Part shown: piece after piece, positions 33,437-38,903 of the stretch
Layout of the letters: every line of letters begins with the position of its first letter
Position numbering within the stretch: the first letter of the stretch is position 1
Assembly (NCBI GenBank): GCA_031291715.1
Contig: JARLIN010000281.1
Location: 1-38,903, forward strand
From: Rhodopila sp.
GTDB lineage: Bacteria; Pseudomonadota; Alphaproteobacteria; Acetobacterales; Acetobacteraceae
Reading direction: 5' to 3'
DNA length: 38,903 nt
The notes under the pieces: generated by a model
Databases searched by the model: none
What the model was told of the DNA's origin: nothing
The model's input: the letters and a program-made list of their open reading frames with translations, nothing else
Made by a program: the position numbers and the translations under genes

Positions 33437-36400
33437 ATGGGATTCTCCGCCATCTTCATCGCTCGGCCCGTCGCGACCATCCTGTTGTCGATCGGCCTGA
33501 TGCTGTCCGGCATCGTCGCCTACCGCTTTCTGCCGGTTGCCGCACTGCCCAGCGTCGATATCCCGACCATCGTGGTCTTCGCCGCCCGGCCGGGTGCGGA
33601 CCCGGAAACCATGGCCAACTCGATCGCGGCACCGCTGGAGCGGCAGCTGGGCGAGATCGCCGGGGTGACGGAAATCACCTCCACCTCCTCGATCGGCAAC
33701 ACATCGATCGTCATCCAGTTCGACATCGACCGGGACATCAACGGCGCCGCGCATGACGTGCAGGCGGCGATCAACGCCGCCACGGTGGATCTTCCGTCCG
33801 ACCTGCCGACCCGGCCGTACTACCGGAAATTCAATCCGGCCGATGCGCCGATCATGCAGATCGCTCTTTCTTCCGCGACGTTGTCCACCGCGCAGATCTA
33901 CGACGCTGCCGACACCATCCTGGCGCAACGCCTGTCCCAGGCGGCCGGCGTGGCGCAGGTCACGGTGAACGGCGCGGAGAAGCCGGCGGTGCGCATCCGG
34001 CTTGATCCGGTGCGGCTGGCGGCCACCGGATTGTCCGGGCAGGACGTCTATAACGCGGTCCGCGGCGCCAACGCGCTGCAGCCACTCGGCGGCTTCCAGG
34101 GACCCGACCGGGCCGAAACGATCGGCATCAATGGCCAGATGTGGCAGGCCGCGCAATACCGCCCGCTGGTCATCAAGACCGGCAACGGCGCCATCCTGAG
34201 GCTGTCGGACGTCGCCAGCGTGATCAACGGCACCGCCAACACCAGGCTCGCCGCGTGGGACGGCAAGCAGCCGGCCATTCTGCTGACCATCACCAAGGAA
34301 GCCGGCGCCAACGTCATCGCAACGGCCGACGGCCTGCGGGCCTTGTTGCCGCAGCTCATGCGATGGCTGCCGCCGGACATCCAGATTTCGGTCATCTCGG
34401 ACCGCACGACGACCATCCGCGCCAGCGTCGAGCATGTGCAATATACCTTGCTGGTCACCATCGTCCTGGTGCTGATGGTGGTGCTGGTGTTTATGCGCCG
34501 GCTGATCCCGACCCTGGCCGCGGCCGTGACCGTGCCGCTTTCGATCAGCGGCACGCTCGCCGGCATGTGGTTCATGGGCTACACGATCGACAATTTCTCG
34601 CTCATGGCCCTGACGGTGTCCGTCGGCTTCGTGGTCGATGACGCGATCGTGATGATCGAGAACATCGTCCGCCATGCCGAACGCGGCATGCCTCCGCTGA
34701 AGGCCGCGCTCATCGGCGCCAGGCAGATCGGCTTCACCGTGATGTCGATCAGCATCTCCCTGGTGGCGGTGTTCATCCCGTTGATCTTCATGGGCGGCAT
34801 CCTGGGCCGTTTGTTCCACGAGTTCGCCATGACCCTGACCATGGCGATCGCCGTGTCCGCGGTCGTGTCGCTGTCGCTGACACCGATGATCTGCGGACGC
34901 TACATGAGTGTCGCCGAACCGGCCGGCGGCCACGGCCTGGTCTGGCGTAGCATCGACCGCGTCCTGAGCTGGATCGAACGCTTTTATGCCCGCACCCTCG
35001 GCTGGGCCCTGGCGCACCGTGCCTTCATGTTGCTGATTACGCTGCTGACGGTCGTGCTGACGGTCCGGATGTACGGACTGGTGCCGAAGGGCTTCATGCC
35101 GCAGCAGGACACCGGCATCATCATGGGATCGACCCTGGCCGATCCGGACGTCTCGTTCCACACGATGGAGGACCGGCAGCGGCAGGCGGTCGATGTCCTG
35201 CTGACCGATCCGGCCGTGGACACCGTCGCCTCCACCGTCGGGGTGTCGTCCGGCTGGTCCTCGCTCAATCGCGGGCAACTGACCGTCAGCCTGAAGCCGT
35301 TGGGTGAACGAGGCCTGTCGTCCGACGAGGTGATCAACCGCCTGCGCGGCAAGCTGGCCCGGGTGGACGGGATCCAGACATTCCTGTTCTCGGCTCAGGA
35401 TTTGCGCGGCGGCGGTCGGCAGGGTGGCTCACAATACCAATACGCCCTGGTCGCGCAGGACCTGGCCGCGATGCGGCACTGGGCGCTGGCGCTTGAAGAG
35501 AAGCTGAAGAAGACCCCCGGGATCGTCGATGTGACTTCGGACCAGGACCGGGCCGGCCCGCGGGTGGACGTGGCGATCGACCGCGACGCCGCCGCCAGGC
35601 TGGGCATACAGATCGCCGACATCGACAATGCGTTGAACAATGCCTACTCGCAGCGGCAAATCTCCACGATCTACGCGCAGCGCAACCAGTACAAGGTGGT
35701 GCTGGAGATCGACCCCAGGCTACAGGTCGATCCGTCCCTTCTTGACCATCTCTATGTCGGTGCCGCCGGCGGTGCGCAGGTGCCGCTGTCCTCGGTGGCG
35801 CGGTTCGTACGGGGGACCGCGCCGCTGGCTGTGCAGCATCAAGGCCAGTTTCCCGCGGCGACCGTCAGCTTCAACCTTGCCCCCGGCGTGGCGTTGAGCG
35901 CGGCCGAGACCGCGGTGCAGGACGCCACGCGCGAATTGCGTATGCCCGAGGACGTGCGCACCGAATTCGCCGGCAACGCGCGGTTCCTGCAGCAGTCTCT
36001 GGCCACGCAGCCGCTGCTGATCGCCGCCGCGCTGATCTCGATCTTCATCGTGCTGGGCGTATTGTACGAGAGCCTGCTGCACCCGCTGACGATCATCTCG
36101 ACGCTGCCATCGGCGGGGCTGGGCGCGCTGCTGGCGCTGTGGGTGACCGGAACCGACCTGTCGATCATGGGTATCATCGGCATCATTCTGCTGATGGGGA
36201 TCGTCAAGAAGAACGCCATCATGATGGTGGACTTCGCGCTGGAGCAGGAGCGCCAGCACGGCCTGTCGCCGTTCGAGGCGATCCATGCCGCCTGTCTGGA
36301 ACGCTTCAGGCCGATCACGATGACCACCCTGGCGGCTCTTTTGGGCGCCCTGCCGCTGGCCTTCGCGTTCGGTACCGGGTCCGAGCTGCGCAGCCCGCTT

Positions 36401-36553
36401 GGCATCGCGATCGTGGGTGGGCTGATCGTCTCCCAGATGCTGACGCTTTACACGACGCCGGTGGTCTATCTTGCGCTGGAGCGTCTGGCTGGCCGGCGTG
36501 CAGCGATCCTGCATCCCGCCGTGACCGGTCCCGGACCGGTCAGCGCAGAATAA
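33437..36553 (+). CDS. mdtC: RND efflux transporter, MdtC-like (HAE1 family)
   Basis: This is the second RND pump of the operon, 1038 residues. Start MGFSAIFIARPVATILLSIG, porter segment LPSVDIPTIVVFAARPGADPE. The proton-relay Asp pair is in GFVVDDAIVMIENIVRHAERG and the relay Lys in MGIVKKNAIMMVDFALEQER. It is similar to the upstream MdtB-like pump throughout but diverged in the periplasmic loops, as expected for subunits of a hetero-oligomer. Its 3' end overlaps the convergent small membrane protein gene by 14 bases. Confidence 0.95.
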   Translation: MGFSAIFIARPVATILLSIGLMLSGIVAYRFLPVAALPSVDIPTIVVFAARPGADPETMANSIAAPLERQLGEIAGVTEITSTSSIGNTSIVIQFDIDRDINGAAHDVQAAINAATVDLPSDLPTRPYYRKFNPADAPIMQIALSSATLSTAQIYDAADTILAQRLSQAAGVAQVTVNGAEKPAVRIRLDPVRLAATGLSGQDVYNAVRGANALQPLGGFQGPDRAETIGINGQMWQAAQYRPLVIKTGNGAILRLSDVASVINGTANTRLAAWDGKQPAILLTITKEAGANVIATADGLRALLPQLMRWLPPDIQISVISDRTTTIRASVEHVQYTLLVTIVLVLMVVLVFMRRLIPTLAAAVTVPLSISGTLAGMWFMGYTIDNFSLMALTVSVGFVVDDAIVMIENIVRHAERGMPPLKAALIGARQIGFTVMSISISLVAVFIPLIFMGGILGRLFHEFAMTLTMAIAVSAVVSLSLTPMICGRYMSVAEPAGGHGLVWRSIDRVLSWIERFYARTLGWALAHRAFMLLITLLTVVLTVRMYGLVPKGFMPQQDTGIIMGSTLADPDVSFHTMEDRQRQAVDVLLTDPAVDTVASTVGVSSGWSSLNRGQLTVSLKPLGERGLSSDEVINRLRGKLARVDGIQTFLFSAQDLRGGGRQGGSQYQYALVAQDLAAMRHWALALEEKLKKTPGIVDVTSDQDRAGPRVDVAIDRDAAARLGIQIADIDNALNNAYSQRQISTIYAQRNQYKVVLEIDPRLQVDPSLLDHLYVGAAGGAQVPLSSVARFVRGTAPLAVQHQGQFPAATVSFNLAPGVALSAAETAVQDATRELRMPEDVRTEFAGNARFLQQSLATQPLLIAAALISIFIVLGVLYESLLHPLTIISTLPSAGLGALLALWVTGTDLSIMGIIGIILLMGIVKKNAIMMVDFALEQERQHGLSPFEAIHAACLERFRPITMTTLAALLGALPLAFAFGTGSELRSPLGIAIVGGLIVSQMLTLYTTPVVYLALERLAGRRAAILHPAVTGPGPVSAE

Positions 36554-36725
36554 TAGCCGCGTAGCCCGCGGCGACCCACATCGCCAGCGACAGGATGATG
36601 CCATGGACCAGGCCGCGCATCATCGATTGCTGCTCGTCGGCCGCCGCTGCTTCCGCTGCCACCGCCGCTGCCGCCCTGGGACGAGCCTGGTACAAAGACT
36701 GTGTCGTTGACCTGTAATGTCGCAC
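36540..36725 (-). CDS. Small single-pass membrane protein, 61 aa
   Basis: A GTG at 36725 with AAGGAG seven bases upstream starts a 61-residue product. The N-terminal half is basic then Ala/Glu-rich (RPRAAAAVAAEAAAADEQQS), and the C-terminal 26 residues form one membrane helix (GLVHGIILSLAMWVAAGYAA) ending in IILR. The excellent ribosome binding site and a true transmembrane segment argue for a real gene; the longer frame to 36785 has no such site. The gene is convergent with mdtC, overlapping it by 14 bases. Family not recognised; a small regulator or accessory subunit of a membrane complex is possible but unproven. Confidence 0.65.
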   Translation of the reverse strand: MRHYRSTTQSLYQARPRAAAAVAAEAAAADEQQSMMRGLVHGIILSLAMWVAAGYAAIILR

Positions 36726-36866
36726 CGGATCTCTCCTTTTGTTGAGAGGTTCGATAACAGGATGGTGAGAACAGGCAAACATCAATCACATGCACGCGAG
36801 CGAATCGAATACACGGGTTGCGGATATTCATGAATGGGTTGAAACAAAATGACGCAATAAAATCGG

Positions 36867-36896
36867 TTGACCAACTGGTGTTTTTCCGCATTAAAT
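36867..36896 (+). promoter_or_regulatory. Candidate sigma-70 promoter
   Basis: TTGACC (36867-36872), an 18-base spacer and TTAAAT (36891-36896), in AT-rich surroundings. It would give a 5' leader of almost 190 bases for the gene at 37090. Confidence 0.4.
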
Positions 36897-37056
36897 TTCA
36901 GAAGGCGAATTTAAGTTTCAAATGGTTGCGAGCTGTCAGTCATACGCCGTCTGATCACGGTTTCGTGAGTCGTTGAGGGAGAGATTCTTTGGAAATAAAG
37001 TCTTTGCGACCTCACGGTCGCGTGACACAGATAGTCACATACAGGTGAATGACGCC

Positions 37057-37071
37057 GGCCGGTTTTCGGCC
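37057..37071 (+). repeat. Hairpin directly before the ribosome binding site
   Basis: GGCCG (37057-37061) and CGGCC (37067-37071) pair around GTTTT, ending about 5 bases before the AAGGAGG of the downstream gene. It could modulate access to the ribosome binding site or act as an attenuator. Confidence 0.4.
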
Positions 37072-37089
37072 GTCGCGAAGGAGGTTTCA

Positions 37090-37392
37090 GTGCAACTGCC
37101 CCGCACGTCCGTCAAACTGCCCACCGGCCTTTCGTTCGAAGTCCCCGACTTGCTGATGTTGCAGGGATGGACGGATTTCCATGATCTTCGCATGGCGATT
37201 GAACTCGATGTCTGTGCCGAAGGTGACGAATACGAGGAATTGTTGGGGCTTTACGACGGTAACTCTGCATTCCGGCGATGGATGATCTGGCGCTCATGCG
37301 ATGGTATCGTCGTGCAGCCGGCCATGGGACGCACCATGCTGTTTGACTCGATGGCCGATGTGCTGGAAATCCTGATCCCACCGCGCGACTGA
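37090..37392 (+). CDS. Hypothetical protein, 100 aa
   Basis: The GTG at 37090 has a perfect AAGGAGG five bases upstream, much better than the TTG at 36973 that opens the same frame. The product starts with Met-Gln-Leu-Pro-Arg-Thr and continues KLPTGLSFEVPDLLMLQGWT. It is a small acidic protein with no signal peptide or membrane helix. The C-terminal half (FRRWMIWRSCDGIVVQP, then TMLFDSMADVLEILIP) looks beta-strand plus helix. The ending F-x-S-M-x-D-V-L-x-x-L resembles the unknown protein at 3328-3705. It has a long AT-rich leader and a hairpin just after the stop. Family not recognised. Confidence 0.7.
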   Translation: MQLPRTSVKLPTGLSFEVPDLLMLQGWTDFHDLRMAIELDVCAEGDEYEELLGLYDGNSAFRRWMIWRSCDGIVVQPAMGRTMLFDSMADVLEILIPPRD

Positions 37393-37394
37393 TC

Positions 37395-37419
37395 GTTTCG
37401 CCAAAACAACTGGCGGAAC
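37395..37419 (+). terminator. Hairpin after the 100-aa protein gene
   Basis: GTTTCGCCA (37395-37403) pairs with TGGCGGAAC (37411-37419) with one G-U wobble around AAACAAC, three bases after the stop codon. No clear T-tract follows. Confidence 0.55.
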
Positions 37420-37551
37420 AGTGCGCATGGCCTTCTCCCCACGTTTGCGGTACCGCCACTTACCGAAGCGAGCTTTGGCTGATGCACTGGGGCTGATGCA
37501 CTGGCCGAGGTGTCAGCATAACGCCTCCAGCGAAGGCGTTCCGTGCCCGTG

Positions 37552-38903
37552 TCACGATCGGGCAGCGGTCCGGTCACCCTTGCTCCGCTGTGTCGCGGGC
37601 CCGGCATGCGTGTCCAGGTTCAGTGCGGTGTTGATGAGTGCCAGATGGGAAAACGCCTGCGGGTAATTGCCAAGCTGGCGGTGTCCGGCCGGATCGTATT
37701 CCTCGGCCAGCAGTCCGACGTCGTTGCACAGTCCCAGCAGCCGCTCGAACATCGCCCGGGCTTCCTGCTCACGCCCCTGCAGCACCAGGTTATCGACATA
37801 CCAGAAGCTGCACGCGAGGAAGACGCCCTCGCCGCCGTGCAGGCCATCATGCGTTTCGCCGGGGCGATAGCGGCGGATCAGACCGTCTGCCATCAGATCG
37901 CGCCCGATGGCCTCGACGGTGCTTTTGATCCGAGGATCCTCGGGCGGCAGGAAACCCACCAGCGGCAGCAGCAGCAGGCTGGCATCGAGCGTGTCGCCGC
38001 CGAAATACTGGACGAAGCTGTTGCGGCTCTCGTTGAACCCTTCGCGGCAGACGGTCTCATGGATGTGGGTGCGCAGCGCCCGCCAGCGGTCCAGAGGAGC
38101 GGGTAGTTTGAACGTCTCGGCGCCACGGATCGCCCGATCGATCGCGACCCACACCATTACCTTGGAGAAAGTGAAGTTCTGCGCCCCGCCACGAACTTCC
38201 CAGATGCTTTCGTCGGGTTGTTCCCAGATTTCCTCCAAATGGTCGACCAGGGCGAGCTGCAGGTCCCAACCCGCGATCGGCCGGACCAAACCGAGTGCTG
38301 CTTCCTGGTAGAGCGCATCGATCAGCTCCCCGAAGACATCGAGTTGAAGCTGGGTGCTGGCCGCATTGCCGATGCGGACGGGGCTGGCGCCCTGGTAGCC
38401 GGCGAGCCACGGCACCTCCCACTCCTGCACCCAGCGCTCGCCGCCGATGCCATAGAGCGTCTGCAATTGAGATGGGGTACCGGCAACACTGCGTCGCAGC
38501 CAGGCACCCCAGGTCTGCGCTTCTTCGCGATATCCGGCGTGCATCAGCGTGAGCAGGGTGAAAGTGGCGTCCCGCAGCCAGCAGAAGCGGTAATCCCAGT
38601 TGCGGGACCCGCCCGGCTGCTCCGGCAGCGATGTGGTAGGCGCCGCGACGATGCCGCCGGTGGGGTAGTAGCTCAGTGCCTTCAGCGTCAGCAGGGAGCG
38701 CTGCACCTCAGTCCTGTACGATCCCCGATAGGTGCCGCGACCCGACCAGGACGTCCACACGGCCTCCGTGTCGTCCAGTGCCTGATCGGCGTTGGGCGGT
38801 ATGGGCTGCGGCAAATGGGAGGCGGCGTGGCTCAGCACGAAGCGGGTGCGCTGCCCGGCTTCGGCGGTGAAGGACGCCACTGTGGTCATCGCCTTGCCAT
38901 GCA
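37552..38903 (-). CDS. Glycoside hydrolase family 15 protein (glucoamylase/trehalase-like), 5' end outside window
   Basis: The frame stays open to the right edge (codons for His-Gly-Lys-Ala precede the first visible Met), so the N-terminal part of about 200 residues is missing. GH15 enzymes hydrolyse alpha-glucosidic bonds by inversion in an (alpha/alpha)6 barrel; bacterial cytosolic members include glucoamylases and acid trehalases. Counting from the first visible Met, the landmarks are NWDYRFCWLRDATFTLL (residues 97-113), the general-acid region DESIWEVRGG with Glu231, and the general-base region GGEGVFLACSFWYVDNL with Glu354. Both catalytic carboxylates are therefore present. The C-terminus (THAGPATQRSKGDRTAARS) is a short basic tail. 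Trehalose or maltodextrin are the likely substrates; sequence does not decide. Confidence 0.95.
   Translation of the reverse strand, partial: HGKAMTTVASFTAEAGQRTRFVLSHAASHLPQPIPPNADQALDDTEAVWTSWSGRGTYRGSYRTEVQRSLLTLKALSYYPTGGIVAAPTTSLPEQPGGSRNWDYRFCWLRDATFTLLTLMHAGYREEAQTWGAWLRRSVAGTPSQLQTLYGIGGERWVQEWEVPWLAGYQGASPVRIGNAASTQLQLDVFGELIDALYQEAALGLVRPIAGWDLQLALVDHLEEIWEQPDESIWEVRGGAQNFTFSKVMVWVAIDRAIRGAETFKLPAPLDRWRALRTHIHETVCREGFNESRNSFVQYFGGDTLDASLLLLPLVGFLPPEDPRIKSTVEAIGRDLMADGLIRRYRPGETHDGLHGGEGVFLACSFWYVDNLVLQGREQEARAMFERLLGLCNDVGLLAEEYDPAGHRQLGNYPQAFSHLALINTALNLDTHAGPATQRSKGDRTAARS

Larger units (their letters stand above)
36726..37089. other. AT-rich divergent regulatory region (364 bases)
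   Basis: This is the longest AT-rich non-coding stretch in the window, between the leftward small membrane protein and the rightward 100-residue protein. It holds a plus-strand promoter candidate (36867-36896), a GTGAC/GTCAC dyad (37022-37038) and a GC hairpin (37057-37071). I see no gene inside; the TTG-initiated frame from 36973 is replaced by the GTG at 37090. Confidence 0.6.

Noticed and set aside
30515-35278. Two long minus-strand frames over the RND genes
   Set aside because: Mirror frames of the two similar pumps; their likeness to each other merely reflects pump paralogy.
36973-37089. TTG-initiated N-terminal extension of the 100-residue protein
   Set aside because: The GTG at 37090 has a perfect AAGGAGG, whereas the TTG has only a poor site and the extension covers the hairpin leader.

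Overview
The window is a high-GC alphaproteobacterial chromosome segment. The gene content suggests the Rhodospirillales/Acetobacteraceae side of the class. Markers are GapR (DUF2312), an EipB-type DUF1849 protein, DUF1244, the SUV3-like helicase/S4 protein/7Fe ferredoxin/CarD block, and leuS-lptE-holA. This placement is inferred from gene families and gene order, not from a phylogeny. No rRNA, tRNA, CRISPR array or intact mobile element was seen.

Layout. (1) 1-3189: the 3' part of leuS, then lptE and holA, tightly packed on the plus strand. (2) 3190-9116: a mixed region with a small unknown protein, a TPR-like protein, a Bcr/CflA-type MFS exporter, an Asp/Glu-racemase-superfamily enzyme resembling arylmalonate decarboxylase, a small Arg/Pro-rich ORF, an orphan TRAP solute-binding protein behind an AT-rich palindrome, and an EipB-like periplasmic protein. 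(3) 9214-15335: aspS (predicted non-discriminating) on the minus strand, divergent from a SUV3-like helicase, an S4 RNA-binding protein whose only plausible start is ATA, a 7Fe ferredoxin and CarD. (4) 15599-19329: pyruvate kinase and glycerate 2-kinase as a minus-strand operon, then DUF1244 and GapR on plus. (5) 19687-20915: an accessory island with a chagasin-type (I42) cysteine-protease inhibitor followed by a papain-type (C1A) protease, flanked by REP-like and inverted-repeat DNA. (6) 21266-27125: a complete branched-chain-amino-acid-type ABC transporter operon in the order livG-livF-SBP-SBP-livH-livM, with two tandem paralogous binding proteins and a strong hairpin after livM. (7) 27379-36553: a tripartite RND efflux operon (NodT-type outer membrane factor, membrane fusion protein, two RND pumps as in MdtABC). 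(8) 36540-38903: a tiny membrane protein, a small unknown protein and the 3' part of a GH15 glycoside hydrolase.

Most of the window is housekeeping or transport. The most system-like candidate is the adjacent inhibitor/protease pair. Both proteins carry their key motifs, both lack an obvious export signal, and they sit in one transcription direction with the inhibitor first. Other points worth checking are the ATA start overlapping the helicase stop codon, a 41-codon ORF that exactly fills the gap between the two RND genes, the single-cysteine racemase-family enzyme, and several palindromes without an assigned regulator.
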